Source: Eubacterium sp. 14-2
GTDB taxonomy: Bacteria > Bacillota > Clostridia > Lachnospirales > Lachnospiraceae
Direction of reading: 5' to 3'
Assembly (NCBI RefSeq): GCF_000403845.2
Contig: NZ_KE159567.1
Location: forward strand, 1,000,911-1,064,910
DNA length: 64,000 bases
Every line of letters starts with the position of its first letter. The first letter of the stretch is position 1. Under the pieces are notes generated by a model, which was not told the origin of the DNA, searched no databases, and saw only the letters and a list, made by a program, of their open reading frames with translations. Below, one piece after another: positions 8,537 through 18,761 of this stretch. The position numbers and the translations under genes were made by a program.

Positions 8537-9202
8537 ATGAAGAAAATACTTGCTGTGGATGATGAAAGAGATATCCGCAAACTTCTGAAAGAATATCTGG
8601 AATTGGAAGGTTATCTGGTTTTCACAGCCAAAAACGGAATGGAGGCCATGGAAAAGCTGAAGCATCAGCCGGATTTGATTATTATGGATGTAAATATGCC
8701 GGATATGGACGGTTATACGGTCTGTGAGAAAATCCGGGACTATGTGGACTGCCCCATTCTGTTTCTCACAGCCCGGACAGAAGAACAGGACAGAGTCAGC
8801 GGATTTAAGGCAGGGGGCGACGATTATATTGTCAAGCCTTTCGGCATGGATGAAATGCTGGCCAGAGTGGAGGCTCATCTGCGCCGGGAAGAACGGAGGC
8901 AGCAAAACAGCAATATTTACATGAAAGGAGACCTTACGGTGGATTTTTCCGGGCGTCAGGTGCTGGTGGACGGAGCGGATGCAGGACTGACCAAAACAGA
9001 ATTCGCCATTGTGGAACTGCTGATTACCCACAGCGGCCAGGTATTTGAAAAAGAGCAGATTTACGAGAGAGTCCGGGGCTTTGACGGGGAGGCGGATGCC
9101 TCGATCATTGCGGAACATGTGCGCAGAATCCGTCAGAAAACAGACCGGAAAACAAAGCATATTGAGACAGTCTGGGGTGTGGGTTATAAATGGATTGGTT
9201 AG
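8537..9202 (+). CDS. OmpR-family response regulator
   Basis: 221 residues. Receiver domain 1-115 with acidic pair VDDE near residue 8, phospho-acceptor Asp51 in IIMDVNMPDMDG, and switch Lys in IVKPFG. The winged-helix DNA-binding domain (about 128-221) ends with the typical VWGVGYKW. ATG 8537 has GGGAG at about 8526; the longer open frame upstream has no ribosome site. It overlaps the histidine kinase gene by 13 bp. The ABC exporter 165 bp beyond the kinase is a likely target, as is usual for this gene order. Confidence 0.92.
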   Translation: MKKILAVDDERDIRKLLKEYLELEGYLVFTAKNGMEAMEKLKHQPDLIIMDVNMPDMDGYTVCEKIRDYVDCPILFLTARTEEQDRVSGFKAGGDDYIVKPFGMDEMLARVEAHLRREERRQQNSNIYMKGDLTVDFSGRQVLVDGADAGLTKTEFAIVELLITHSGQVFEKEQIYERVRGFDGEADASIIAEHVRRIRQKTDRKTKHIETVWGVGYKWIG

Positions 9203-10386
9203 AGGAAAAGACAGAACAGTTTTTGAAATACATGCAGGAAAAATCCCTGATTCGTTCCCTGGTGTGGTATCTCTGTATCGGCATGGCGGGTGTGGGAACA
9301 TTTTACTGGATTACCCGGAACCTGTGTCTGGCCTGGCTGGATGTGCTGGCCAGGCGTGTGGTGGAGGAAGTGAGCGTACAGAGCAGGCTGGAATGGAGAA
9401 AAGCCCTGGAGGGATACGGATTTGTGAAATGGGATTCCCTGAAAATGTTCATACAGTTTTTTTACAGCAACTGCCTGTATCTCTATCTTGTGATCTGTTT
9501 TGTAATTGTGGGGAGATTTTTCCTGGAAACCAAAATCAGACCGGGGATCACAGCTATTTCACAGGGATTAAATTATATCAGTCTGGGAGATTACAGCCAT
9601 GAAATGACCTGGAACAGTCAGGATGAGATGGGAAAGCTCTGTCAGGAAGTGGAACAGATTCGGAAAACACTGCTGAGAAATAAGAAAAACCAGTGGAAAC
9701 AGCAGGAAGAACAACGGAAAATCAACGCTGCCTTTGCTCACGATATCCGCACGCCTCTGACGGTGATCCGGGGGTATACGGAGTTTCTGCAGAAATACGT
9801 GCCCAGAGGAAAGGTTACGGAGGAGCTTTTACTGGAAAAGCTGGATACCATGCACGAGCAGCAGGAACGGCTGCTGCGGTTTTCCACCACCATGACCACT
9901 ATTCAGAATATGGAAAAATGGGAGCCCCAGGGGCAATGGTACACTCTTTCTGAGCTGGCGGAAGAGATGGAGGCGGTCCTGGAGGGGCTTCGGGGCCATA
10001 CCGGAAAAGAAATCAGTCTGCACCTGGACAGTACGAAACAGGAGCTGTTTCTGGATAAACATCTGCTGATGGAAGTATTTGAAAATCTCCTGAGCAATGG
10101 GCTGCGCTATGCCAGAACTTCCGTTCAGGTATACCCGGTGGTGCAGGAGAAGGAATTTACGGTGTTTGTAAAGGACGACGGGCCGGGATTTTCAGAAAAA
10201 GCATTGTTAAGAGGAATGGAAACTTATTTCAGTGAAGAAGAAAACAGCCGGGAGCATTTCGGAATCGGCCTGTCCGTCTGCCGGCTGCTCTGTGAGAACC
10301 ATGGCGGAAGCCTTTCTCTGCAAAACAGCGTAAGCCAGGGAGCCATTGCGGCTGCCACGCTGGCGGCAGGAGTGAGAAGCAGATAA
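9190..10386 (+). CDS. sensor histidine kinase
   Basis: 398 residues. Two membrane helices (about 22-42 and 95-112) enclose a short extracytoplasmic segment of about 50 residues. A HAMP-like linker leads to HisKA with His184 in AFAHDIRTPLTVIRGY. HATPase_c shows the N box (NLLSNGLRYA), DDGPGF and the GIGLSVCR G2 box. The start lies inside the end of the regulator gene, indicating coupled translation. The small sensor and adjacent ABC exporter resemble antibiotic- or peptide-sensing systems, but the ligand is unknown. Confidence 0.92.
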   Translation: MDWLEEKTEQFLKYMQEKSLIRSLVWYLCIGMAGVGTFYWITRNLCLAWLDVLARRVVEEVSVQSRLEWRKALEGYGFVKWDSLKMFIQFFYSNCLYLYLVICFVIVGRFFLETKIRPGITAISQGLNYISLGDYSHEMTWNSQDEMGKLCQEVEQIRKTLLRNKKNQWKQQEEQRKINAAFAHDIRTPLTVIRGYTEFLQKYVPRGKVTEELLLEKLDTMHEQQERLLRFSTTMTTIQNMEKWEPQGQWYTLSELAEEMEAVLEGLRGHTGKEISLHLDSTKQELFLDKHLLMEVFENLLSNGLRYARTSVQVYPVVQEKEFTVFVKDDGPGFSEKALLRGMETYFSEEENSREHFGIGLSVCRLLCENHGGSLSLQNSVSQGAIAAATLAAGVRSR

Positions 10387-10551
10387 AAGTTCGGGAAAAC
10401 CGGATTTTTGGAGCAGGCAGCGGGACATGAGAATTTTGCAACATAAAAGAATCATAATTTTATAGGAAATTCGTAGATAAATTCTTTTTATACTGTTTTT
10501 CAGAACCGGAGCACAGACCGGAGGCTTTGAAGCAGAAAGAGAGGAAGGACT

Positions 10552-11439
10552 ATGGAGAACAGAATAGAAATCAGGGATTTATCGAAAAATTTCAGAAAGA
10601 AACAGGCGCTGAATCATGTAAATCTGGAAATCGGGCCGGGGATGTTCGGACTGCTTGGCCCAAACGGAGCCGGCAAAACCACACTGATGAAGGTGCTGAC
10701 CACCCTTACCAGAAAGAGCGGAGGGGAAGTAAAACTCTGCGGTATACCTTTGGAACAGTTTAGGAAGATTCGGGAAATTATCGGATATCTGCCGCAGGAT
10801 TTTTCCATGTACGGGAATATGGGAGCTTATGAAGGGCTGGATTATCTGGCTGTGCTGTCTGGCATGAGTAAAAAAGAACGGGCCAAAAAGGTGCCGGAAA
10901 TGCTGGAAAAAGTAAATCTGGGAGACCAGCATAAGACAAAGATAAGGGCCATGTCGGGAGGAATGAAACGCCGCCTTGGAATTGCCCAGGCAATCATTCA
11001 CGACCCGAAAATTATTGTGGTAGATGAGCCCACCGCCGGGCTGGATCCGGAGGAACGGGTGCGGTTTCGGAATCTGCTCTGCGAAATTGCCAGAGACAGG
11101 ATTGTGATTCTTTCCACCCATATCGTGGGAGATATTGAGGCCACCTGTGAGAATATTGCAGTGCTGAACTGTGGAGAAATCCTGTTCCGGGGGACCGTGT
11201 CCGGGCTGCTGGAAGCTGTGAAAGGCAAAGTTTATACCATGGAAGTATCCGCCGTGGAACTGCCGCTGGTAAAAGAGCAGTTTCTGGTGACCGGGATTCT
11301 CACCAACGGATCTTCGGCCAATATTAAAATCATTGCGGAGGAATCTCCCATGAAAGGGGCAGTGCCTGCCAGTCCCGATGTGGAAGACGCCTATATGTAC
11401 CTGATGAACCATACTTCTGCCGCAAAGGCCGGAGAATAG
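10552..11439 (+). CDS. ABC exporter ATP-binding protein
   Basis: 295 residues. Walker A is LLGPNGAGKTT (about 34-44), the Q-loop is GYLPQDF, the signature is MSGGMKRRLGIAQ, Walker B with catalytic Glu is IIVVDEPTAGLDP, and the switch His is in STHIV. An 80-residue C-terminal extension follows. Two membrane proteins follow directly, so it energises an exporter. AAATTC repeats at 10467-10472 and 10479-10484, 12 bp apart, lie before a TATACT at 10489-10494 and could be regulator contacts. Confidence 0.92.
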   Translation: MENRIEIRDLSKNFRKKQALNHVNLEIGPGMFGLLGPNGAGKTTLMKVLTTLTRKSGGEVKLCGIPLEQFRKIREIIGYLPQDFSMYGNMGAYEGLDYLAVLSGMSKKERAKKVPEMLEKVNLGDQHKTKIRAMSGGMKRRLGIAQAIIHDPKIIVVDEPTAGLDPEERVRFRNLLCEIARDRIVILSTHIVGDIEATCENIAVLNCGEILFRGTVSGLLEAVKGKVYTMEVSAVELPLVKEQFLVTGILTNGSSANIKIIAEESPMKGAVPASPDVEDAYMYLMNHTSAAKAGE

Positions 11440-11450
11440 GAGGTGGGAGC

Positions 11451-12695
11451 ATGTTTGGGACTTTATTTGTAAAAGAATGCAGGCAGATTTTAAAGAGTAT
11501 GGTGTACTATCTCTATGTGATAATCTTTGTCATGTTCCTTTCCAGTCAGATGGGGGAAGTGATTACGGACCGGTTTGAGCGGCCGGAGCCGGGCCAGGAA
11601 AGTTATGGCTCCGTCAACAGCCATGAAGAATCGGCAGTGATGGAAAAAAAGCTGGCGGGTCTTATGCGGGAAACAGAGCATAATTCTTATTCCACCTATC
11701 CCATGGGATTTTACCGGGGTGTTACGCTGAATGATGGGGAGCTGAATGAAATTGTATCCATTATTGAGGAATGTACCGGGAAAAGTATGGCTGAGCTGGA
11801 ACAGGAAGAGCAGGAATATTATGCAGATTATGACTTGTCCACCATGGAAGGAGCTTTTCAGGCTCAGACTGGATATTCTGTTGTTCCAAAAGAGTCTTTG
11901 AGCTATGAGGAATTCTGTAAAAATATGGAACGGGCCTGTGAGATTATCGGCGCGGGAAGTTATTACAGCAAAGAGAAACTGGAAGCAGGCGTGAGCGTTC
12001 CCATGACCTATGAGCAGGCAGTGGAGGAATTTGACGCCCTCTGTGAAAAAGACAGGATTACCGGAGCTGTTGCGAGGCTGTTCTGTGATTATGCGGGGAT
12101 TATCCTTGCGGTTCTGCCCATTTTCCTGGGGGTAACCCGTTGCCTGAGAGATAAGCGTGCCCAGGCAGATCAGGTGGTGTTTGCCCATAAAGCCTCCGGA
12201 GTTCAGATTGTGGGAAGCCGTTATCTGGCCAATGTGTGCATGGCCTTTCTGCCGGTGCTGATTACCATATGCATCATGCAGATGCCCTATCAGTATCATG
12301 CGGAAACCATGGGGGTTACTCCGGATGTACTGGCCTTTCTGAAATACAGTGTTGTCTGGCTTCTGCCGGAAATTATGACAGTGCTGGCTGTATCATTTTT
12401 TATTACGGAACTTACGGAAAATGTGATTTCCATTTTTGTTCAGGTATTCTGGGCCATTGCCAGCCTGTTTGCGTCTGCCGCGCTGGCGGGAAATTTCGGG
12501 CTTCATCTGATTGTGCGCTGGAACGCTCTGGGTGCCACCGGTGAATTCTGGAGCCAGCGGCAGGAACTGTTTCTGAACCGGGGATATTATGCTGCAGTAT
12601 CCATGCTGCTGCTGTGTCTGACCTTTGTATTATATGAAAAGAAGCGCAGGGAAGGAGAGACTCTTTATGGAAAAATATTTAAGCGCAGGAAGTAG
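11451..12695 (+). CDS. ABC exporter membrane subunit
   Basis: 414 residues. One N-terminal membrane helix (about 17-35) is followed by a large hydrophilic domain (about 40-205) rich in acidic residues. Five or six helices then fill residues 210-405. This layout matches ABC-2 type permeases with an extracellular domain. GGAGGTGGGAGC lies just before ATG 11451, 11 bp after the ATPase stop. Its last 29 bp overlap the next membrane gene. Confidence 0.8.
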   Translation: MFGTLFVKECRQILKSMVYYLYVIIFVMFLSSQMGEVITDRFERPEPGQESYGSVNSHEESAVMEKKLAGLMRETEHNSYSTYPMGFYRGVTLNDGELNEIVSIIEECTGKSMAELEQEEQEYYADYDLSTMEGAFQAQTGYSVVPKESLSYEEFCKNMERACEIIGAGSYYSKEKLEAGVSVPMTYEQAVEEFDALCEKDRITGAVARLFCDYAGIILAVLPIFLGVTRCLRDKRAQADQVVFAHKASGVQIVGSRYLANVCMAFLPVLITICIMQMPYQYHAETMGVTPDVLAFLKYSVVWLLPEIMTVLAVSFFITELTENVISIFVQVFWAIASLFASAALAGNFGLHLIVRWNALGATGEFWSQRQELFLNRGYYAAVSMLLLCLTFVLYEKKRREGETLYGKIFKRRK

Positions 12696-13290
12696 TTTTA
12701 TTCGCAGGCAGTATGCTCCGCATCTTCTGGTTACGCTGCTGTTCTGCTGCATGTCAGGATTTTTTGTAAGTTTTCGGAATCTGGACAGCCAGCAGGCGGC
12801 GAAAGTAATGGAAATGTATGCGGCTTTTGCGGGAATCCTTTTGCTGACGCCTCTGTTTATGCCGGAACAGAACCGGGAAATCTGGCTGCTGGAAAAGTCC
12901 AGGGCCACATCCCTGTGGAAGCTGTATCTGATACGTCTGCTGGGGGCAGCAGCAGTTCTGGCCATAGTGGTGACGGTATTTCTCTGGCTGATGAAACAGG
13001 GAAACAGCCGGTTTGACATGACCGGACTGTGGCTGGGCTCCTTCTGCGAAATCTGTTTTCTGGGCAGCATTGGATTTTTTGTCAGCGGAATCACCAATCA
13101 GGTGGTGCTGGGTTATATGATGTCGGTGGTATACTTTTTTGTGAATATCGGTGCGTCAAAGTATCTGGGAAAGCTGGCATTGTTTCAGATGATGAAAGGG
13201 GAAGATGATTTTATGCTTCCCATGGCTGTGGCAGTGCTGTTTCTGACCGGAGGAGGGATGTTGCTGCGGGAACGCTTCAGTTTCAGATAG
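12667..13290 (+). CDS. second ABC-2-like membrane protein
   Basis: 207 residues with about six hydrophobic helices and no large soluble domain. ATG 12667 is preferred because GGAAGGAGA ends 8 bp upstream; the frame is open further upstream inside the previous gene. With the preceding ATPase and permease it probably completes an asymmetric exporter. No family-specific motif is seen, so the call rests on topology and operon position. Confidence 0.7.
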   Translation: MEKYLSAGSSFIRRQYAPHLLVTLLFCCMSGFFVSFRNLDSQQAAKVMEMYAAFAGILLLTPLFMPEQNREIWLLEKSRATSLWKLYLIRLLGAAAVLAIVVTVFLWLMKQGNSRFDMTGLWLGSFCEICFLGSIGFFVSGITNQVVLGYMMSVVYFFVNIGASKYLGKLALFQMMKGEDDFMLPMAVAVLFLTGGGMLLRERFSFR

Positions 13291-13351
13291 CCGGACAGAT
13301 TCAGGACTTTGGATAAAGGGAAGGAAAGACAGGAGACGAAGGAGGAAGACA

Positions 13352-14446
13352 ATGTACGAACATGGCGGAGACAGTTATCGCTATCCTGATTTCACAGATT
13401 TTTCTGCGAATATTAACCTGTTGGGCGCACCTGAATGTGCAGTGGAACGCGCCAGGGCAGCGCTGGATGGGATTACCCATTATCCCCAGGTGGGGTGTGA
13501 CAGGCTGCGGCAGGCCATTGCAGAGCTGGAGCAGGCAGAACCACAGGAAATTATCTGCGGAAATGGTGCTGCAGAGGTGATTTTTTCTCTGGTACTGGCG
13601 TTAAAGCCCAGGAAAGCGATGGTCTTTGCACCTGCTTTTCAGGAATATGAGCAGGCATTAAAGAGCGTGGACTGTCAGGTGATCCGGGAGTATCTGAGTC
13701 CGGAACAGGGGTTTCGGATCACAGAACATTCCCTGGCGCAGGCAGATGATACCATTGATATGGTATTTGTCTGCAATCCCAATAACCCCACCGGGGTGCT
13801 GACAGAACAGAACATGCTGGTGCAGCTGCTAAACCGCTGCAGGAAGGCCGGGGCAGTGCTTGTGGTGGACGAATGTTTTCTGGATTTCGTGCCACTGGAA
13901 CAGGAAGCGGACGGGAAATCTTCTCTGTCGGATTACGGGGCCGGCTGTCATCCGGATTCCATGAAACCTTTCCTGAAAAAATATACAAATCTGTTTCTTG
14001 TGAAAGCGTTCACAAAGACCTTTGGAATGCCTGGGATCCGCCTGGGCTATGGTTTTTGCGGGAATCTGGAAATACTGGAAAAAATGCGGGGAGTGACCCA
14101 GCCCTGGAATGTGTCGGTTCCGGCTCAGGAGGCAGGGATTGCAGCGGCCGGAGAGCGGACATTTCTGGCAGAAACCAGAAGGGCTGTGGCACGGGAAAAA
14201 GCCTTTCTGCTGGAACAGCTTTCTCTGTATCCGCCGGAAGAACTCCGGATTTACGGTCATGCAGCGAATTTCATTTTTTTCCGGAGCAGGAAAGGGCTGG
14301 ACAATGCACTGGAAGAATACGGAATCCGAATCCGCAACTGCAGTAATTTTCCGGGGCTGGAGGAAGGATGGTACCGGATTGCAGTGCGCAGCCGGGAAGA
14401 AAATACAGTTCTGGTGAAAGCGCTGAAGAAAATACTGGTTTTCTGA
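13352..14446 (+). CDS. cobD: CobD-type threonine-phosphate decarboxylase / aminotransferase
   Basis: 364 residues of PLP fold type I. The N-terminus MYEHGG with DFSANINLLG is the hallmark that separates CobD from HisC. CNPNNPTG, DECFLDF and VKAFTKTFGMPGIRLGY (Schiff-base Lys) are present. CobD makes (R)-1-amino-2-propanol phosphate for the lower-ligand linker of cobalamin. GGAGGAAG precedes ATG 13352. It is separated from cobQ by a chemotaxis gene, but the tetrapyrrole context supports the assignment. A histidinol-phosphate aminotransferase role is less likely. Confidence 0.82.
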   Translation: MYEHGGDSYRYPDFTDFSANINLLGAPECAVERARAALDGITHYPQVGCDRLRQAIAELEQAEPQEIICGNGAAEVIFSLVLALKPRKAMVFAPAFQEYEQALKSVDCQVIREYLSPEQGFRITEHSLAQADDTIDMVFVCNPNNPTGVLTEQNMLVQLLNRCRKAGAVLVVDECFLDFVPLEQEADGKSSLSDYGAGCHPDSMKPFLKKYTNLFLVKAFTKTFGMPGIRLGYGFCGNLEILEKMRGVTQPWNVSVPAQEAGIAAAGERTFLAETRRAVAREKAFLLEQLSLYPPEELRIYGHAANFIFFRSRKGLDNALEEYGIRIRNCSNFPGLEEGWYRIAVRSREENTVLVKALKKILVF

Positions 14447-14526
14447 CAGGGCAGGCCTCATGTCAGAGGACTGACCGGCACAGGTGAAAGCAGCTGACAT
14501 TTATTTCTGCAATTTTTTTGAAATCA

Positions 14527-14555
14527 TTGACGAAAGCAGGCAAAGCAGGTAAAAT
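14527..14555 (+). promoter_or_regulatory. promoter of the MCP gene
   Basis: TTGACG at 14527-14532, a 17-bp spacer and TAAAAT at 14550-14555. It gives the chemoreceptor its own transcript inside the cobalamin block. Confidence 0.65.
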
Positions 14556-14723
14556 AAAGAAAGATGTTATAGAAAAATACAAACATGGAAGTTTATATTG
14601 AATCATGCATCCAGGTTCCAGTTTGCATTCCGGACATGGCATCTGTCCGAAAGCCTGATATGGCCCCAGGCAGTGAAAGGGTATATGGGAGTTCGGAAAT
14701 CTATTAGGAGGACGGAGAGAGAA

Positions 14724-16436
14724 ATGTTAGAAAAACTGAACAACATGCAGATTAAGGAAAGGTTAAAAAAATCTTTTACTCTGATTTCGGGAATGATGGC
14801 GATTGTTGCAGTTATTGGGGTAATCGGGGTCATTGTGGTATCCCGTCTGTATGCCAGTGCACTGGTGAATTACGGGTTTTCCCAGGGAGATGTGGGAAGG
14901 GCAATGGCCACATTTGCGGATACAAGATCCGCATTGCGCGGTACCATTGGATATGAAGAACAGGAAGCGATTGACTCCATGGTGAAACAGCACGACGAAT
15001 GCAAAGAGGAATTCCAGAAAGAATTTGCAGCACTGGAAAAAACCATGGTAACAGAAGCGAACAGAAAAATTTATGCGGAACTGAAGACAGAGCTGGAAGA
15101 ATACTGGAAAGTGGAACAGCAGATTCTGGATATGGGTGCTACTGTCGATAAAGAGCAGTGTATCAAGGCTCAGGACCGGGCAATGGGAGAACTTGCTCCC
15201 ATGTATGAAGAAGTTTACAGTAATCTGACGGAAATTATGGAAATTAAGGTTTCAAAAGGAGAATCTTTATCCGGACAGCTTTCTGTTCTCAGTATGGTAA
15301 TGCCGATTGTTATTGTGGCGGTAATTGTGGGGGCTATTTATCTGGCCATTCATCTGGGTACGGTAATTGCAGATAGCATTGCGGAACCTCTGATCAATTT
15401 AAAGGAACGTCTGAAAACCTTTGCAGAAGGAGATCTGTCTTCCCCGTTTCCGGAAGTGGCTACCAGAGACGAGGTGGCAGAGATGATAGAAGTAGCAAGG
15501 CATATGGCGGCTACTTTAAATTTTGTCATTGCGGATGAAGAACGTCTTCTGGGAGAAATGGCCAATGCCAATTATGATGTGTATTCGGAAGATGAGAAAC
15601 GGTATACGGGAGATTTTGAACAGATATATCTTTCGCTGCGTGAGTTAAAGAAACAGATGGTTGCCACACTCCAGTCTATTGATGAGGCGTCCACACAGGT
15701 TTCCGCAGGGGCTACGAACCTGGCAGAGGCCTCTCAGAGCCTGGCTGAAGGTGCAACAGACCAGGCCGGCGCTGTACAGGAAATGCAGGCTACGATTATG
15801 ACCATCACCGACAATATTGTACTGGCGGCAGAGAAGGCGGAGGAGTCTTACCGTCTTGCCCAGCAGTATGCGGATGAAGCAGACCGCAGCCGCGGTGAGA
15901 TGGAAATGATGGTGGCAGCCATGGAACGCATCAATGAGGCTTCTCAGAAGATTGGAAATATTATTTCTGAGATTGAAGACATTGCATCTCAGACAAATCT
16001 GCTTTCCTTAAATGCTTCCATTGAGGCAGCAAGAGCAGGAGAGGCAGGAAGAGGATTTTCCGTAGTGGCAGACCAGATTCGCCAGCTTGCAGAACAGAGC
16101 GCCACAGCAGCAGTGGAAACAAGAGAGCTGATTGAGGGTGCAATCCGGGAGGTTGCAGAAGGAAATGAAGCAGCGGAACGGGCTTCTGCGTCAATTCGGA
16201 CAGTGGTAGAGGGAATCGGAAAGATTGCATCTTCTTCCAAAGCGGTGAGCAGCACGGCATCAGACCAGGCAATCGCCATGAAGCAGGCAGAGCAGGGAGT
16301 GGGCCAGATTTCAGAAGTAGTTCAGTCTAATTCAGCTACTGCAGAGGAATCCTCGGCAACCAGTGAACAGCTGTCTGCACAGGCTATCTGTCTGGATGAA
16401 CTGATAGGCAAATTTGTTTTGCCCTCCGATATTTGA
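14724..16436 (+). CDS. methyl-accepting chemotaxis protein
   Basis: 570 residues. Helix 1 at about 17-40, a four-helix-bundle type ligand domain (about 41-190, with DTRSALRG), helix 2 at about 193-215, HAMP, then a long coiled-coil signalling domain. The hairpin tip reads [20 protein letters not shown] followed by [22 protein letters not shown], the conserved CheA/CheW contact. ATG 14724 follows AGGAGG and GGAGAG; a longer frame has no ribosome site. It lacks a C-terminal CheR pentapeptide. The ligand is unknown. Confidence 0.92.
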   Translation: MLEKLNNMQIKERLKKSFTLISGMMAIVAVIGVIGVIVVSRLYASALVNYGFSQGDVGRAMATFADTRSALRGTIGYEEQEAIDSMVKQHDECKEEFQKEFAALEKTMVTEANRKIYAELKTELEEYWKVEQQILDMGATVDKEQCIKAQDRAMGELAPMYEEVYSNLTEIMEIKVSKGESLSGQLSVLSMVMPIVIVAVIVGAIYLAIHLGTVIADSIAEPLINLKERLKTFAEGDLSSPFPEVATRDEVAEMIEVARHMAATLNFVIADEERLLGEMANANYDVYSEDEKRYTGDFEQIYLSLRELKKQMVATLQSIDEASTQVSAGATNLAEASQSLAEGATDQAGAVQEMQATIMTITDNIVLAAEKAEESYRLAQQYADEADRSRGEMEMMVAAMERINEASQKIGNIISEIEDIASQTNLLSLNASIEAARAGEAGRGFSVVADQIRQLAEQSATAAVETRELIEGAIREVAEGNEAAERASASIRTVVEGIGKIASSSKAVSSTASDQAIAMKQAEQGVGQISEVVQSNSATAEESSATSEQLSAQAICLDELIGKFVLPSDI

Positions 16437-16459
16437 TAAAAATTTGTACATAAACCCCA

Positions 16460-16522
16460 TAGCGGAATAAAAAGGGACCTTTTTGTAGCAGGTACAGAAG
16501 GTTCTCTTTTTTTATTCCGCTA
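16460..16522 (+). terminator. terminator after the MCP gene
   Basis: TAGCGGAATAAAAA pairs with TTTTTATTCCGCTA (16509-16522). The inner part GGGACCT pairs loosely with AGGTTCTC. Long stem with an internal T-run. Confidence 0.7.
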
Positions 16523-16622
16523 TAAGAAACATCCCTTCTCCTTTGTTCTGGAAAAGGACAGGGATTTGTGGTAAAATAAATGAAAATTACAAAACAGAGA
16601 AACACACAGGGAGAAAACAGAA

Positions 16623-18155
16623 ATGGCAAAATCAATTATGATACAGGGCACCATGTCCAATGTGGGGAAAAGCCTGATCACAGCAGGCTTATGCCGGATT
16701 TTCAAACAGGACGGTTATAAAACCGCACCCTTTAAATCCCAGAATATGGCGTTGAATTCGTTTATCACCAGAGAAGGGCTGGAAATGGGACGGGCGCAGG
16801 TGATGCAGGCAGAGGCTGCCGGAGTGGAGCCCTCGGTACGGATGAATCCCATTTTACTGAAACCCACCAGCGATACGGGTTCTCAGGTGATTGTCAATGG
16901 AAAAGTATATGGTACCATGTGCGCCAGAGAATATTTTGCGTATAAAAAACAGCTGATGCCGGAGGTTATGGCCGCTTACCGGGAACTGGAAGAAGCGTAT
17001 GAGATTATTGTAATCGAGGGGGCAGGATCTCCGGCGGAAATCAATCTGAAGCAGGAAGATATTGTAAATATGGGGATGGCCAAAGCAGCAAAGGCTCCGG
17101 TGCTGCTGGTGGGAGATATCGACCGAGGCGGCGTGTTTGCCCAGCTGGCAGGCACCATTTCCCTGTTTACGGACGAAGAAAAAAGCTATGTAAAAGGAAC
17201 TGTTATCAACAAATTCCGCGGGGACAGGAGTATCCTGGAACCAGGGGTGAAAATGATAGAGGAGATTACCGGGATTCCGGTGGCCGGAGTGGCTCCTTAC
17301 ATGCAGGTGGATGTGGAGGAAGAAGACAGCCTGACAGAACGGTTTTCTTCCCGAAAGGAAGGAGGTCCCATACATATTGCAGTGGTAAAACTGCCCAGGA
17401 TTTCCAATTTTACAGATTTTGCGGTACTGGAATATATGGAAGAGGTAACCCTTAGCTACGTTTCCGCAGCGGAGCAGTTAGGAGAAGCGGACATGATTAT
17501 CCTTCCGGGAACGAAAAATACCATGGGAGATTTGAAGTGGCTGCGCCAGAGCGGAATGGAAGGAGCCATTTTACGGGCGGCAGAACGGGGCTGCGTGATT
17601 TTCGGTATCTGCGGCGGTTATCAGATGTTAGGAGAACTGCTGTCCGACCCGGAACAGGTGGAAGAAGGCGGTGATCTGCGGGGGCTGGGCCTTCTTCCCA
17701 TGGAAACTGTTTTTGTTCAGGAGAAAACCAGAACCAGGGTAACGGGAACCTTCGGAAAACTGACGGGGGCTCTGGCCGGACTGACAGGCATGGAACTGGA
17801 AGGCTATGAAATCCACATGGGCAGGACGAAAAGCAGCGTAAGCCCGGCAGAAGAGGGCACAGACGGGATAATGGCTTATCTCTGTATGCAGTCTGATACA
17901 GATTCTGTCAGAAAGCCGGATGGGTGTAACAGAGAAAATGTTTATGGAACATATGTTCATGGTGTTTTTGACGGAGAGGGCATATCGTCTGCCCTGGTGA
18001 AAATTCTGGCAGAACGGAAGGGAATTTCCCTGGAGGTGGCAGGACAGATAAACCGTTTCCAGTATAAGGAACAGCAGTACGATCTGCTGGCAGATACCCT
18101 GCGCCGCCATCTGGATATGAATAAAATATATGAAATTCTGGAGCGTGGCATATGA
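16623..18155 (+). CDS. cobQ: cobyric acid synthase
   Basis: 510 residues. The N-terminal ATP-binding domain starts [13 protein letters not shown] with [10 protein letters not shown], both typical of CobQ/CbiP. The C-terminal class I glutaminase has the nucleophile Cys in [12 protein letters not shown] and His in [10 protein letters not shown]. It amidates four side chains of adenosylcobyrinic a,c-diamide using glutamine and ATP. It heads a tight run with cobO (4-bp overlap), the sirC-like gene and cbiC. A TG-extended TAAAAT at 16572-16577 may be its promoter. No cobalamin riboswitch is visible in the 100-bp leader space. Confidence 0.95.
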   Translation: MAKSIMIQGTMSNVGKSLITAGLCRIFKQDGYKTAPFKSQNMALNSFITREGLEMGRAQVMQAEAAGVEPSVRMNPILLKPTSDTGSQVIVNGKVYGTMCAREYFAYKKQLMPEVMAAYRELEEAYEIIVIEGAGSPAEINLKQEDIVNMGMAKAAKAPVLLVGDIDRGGVFAQLAGTISLFTDEEKSYVKGTVINKFRGDRSILEPGVKMIEEITGIPVAGVAPYMQVDVEEEDSLTERFSSRKEGGPIHIAVVKLPRISNFTDFAVLEYMEEVTLSYVSAAEQLGEADMIILPGTKNTMGDLKWLRQSGMEGAILRAAERGCVIFGICGGYQMLGELLSDPEQVEEGGDLRGLGLLPMETVFVQEKTRTRVTGTFGKLTGALAGLTGMELEGYEIHMGRTKSSVSPAEEGTDGIMAYLCMQSDTDSVRKPDGCNRENVYGTYVHGVFDGEGISSALVKILAERKGISLEVAGQINRFQYKEQQYDLLADTLRRHLDMNKIYEILERGI

Positions 18156-18751
18156 AAGAAAAGGGTCTGATTCACATATACGAGGGAGAAGGGAAAGGAA
18201 AAACCACAGCGGCCATCGGGCTGGCTGTCCGATTTGCCGGAGCCGGAGGGAACGTTCTGTTTACTCAGTTTCTGAAAAAAAACACATCCGGCGAACTGGC
18301 AGTTTTGAAAAAAGCAGAAAAAATACAGCTGCTGCTCTGTGAAAAAAATTTTGGTTTTACCTTCCAGATGACGCCGGAAGAAAAACAGGAAGCAGCCGCC
18401 TGCTATAGCGGTCATCTGCAAAAGGTACTGGCTGCGGCAGGCCAGATGGCGGAACGGTCCCGGACCGGGGAGATGGAGCACAGGGAAGGAGAGCCGAAGA
18501 CTGATCACAGGACAGCTCCGGGAATTTTACTGGTACTGGATGAAATTCTGGCAGTTTATAACCAGAATATGATAAACCGGCAGGAACTTCTGGATTTTCT
18601 GAAAGAGAAACCGGAAAATCTGGAGCTTGTGATGACAGGGCGCAATCCGGCCCCGGAACTTCTGGAGTTTGCTGATTATGTAACAGTAATGGAGAAGAAA
18701 AAACATCCCTATGACCGGAAAATCGGAGCAAGGCGGGGGATTGAGTGGTAA
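18152..18751 (+). CDS. cobO: cob(I)alamin adenosyltransferase, CobO type
   Basis: 199 residues. The P-loop near the start reads [16 protein letters not shown], as in CobA/CobO/BtuR. LLVLDEIL matches the Walker B region and [19 protein letters not shown] is a family signature. The enzyme adds the adenosyl group to the cobalt of corrinoids. Its ATG overlaps the cobQ stop, so expression is coupled. A hydrophilic insertion of about 30 residues near 105-130 is somewhat longer than usual. Confidence 0.93.
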   Translation: MKEKGLIHIYEGEGKGKTTAAIGLAVRFAGAGGNVLFTQFLKKNTSGELAVLKKAEKIQLLLCEKNFGFTFQMTPEEKQEAAACYSGHLQKVLAAAGQMAERSRTGEMEHREGEPKTDHRTAPGILLVLDEILAVYNQNMINRQELLDFLKEKPENLELVMTGRNPAPELLEFADYVTVMEKKKHPYDRKIGARRGIEW

Positions 18752-18761
18752 AGGAGCAGTT

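Noticed and set aside
16523-16622. Possible cobalamin riboswitch before cobQ
   Set aside because: The gap is only about 100 bp and no B12-box-like structure was seen; the same holds upstream of cobD.
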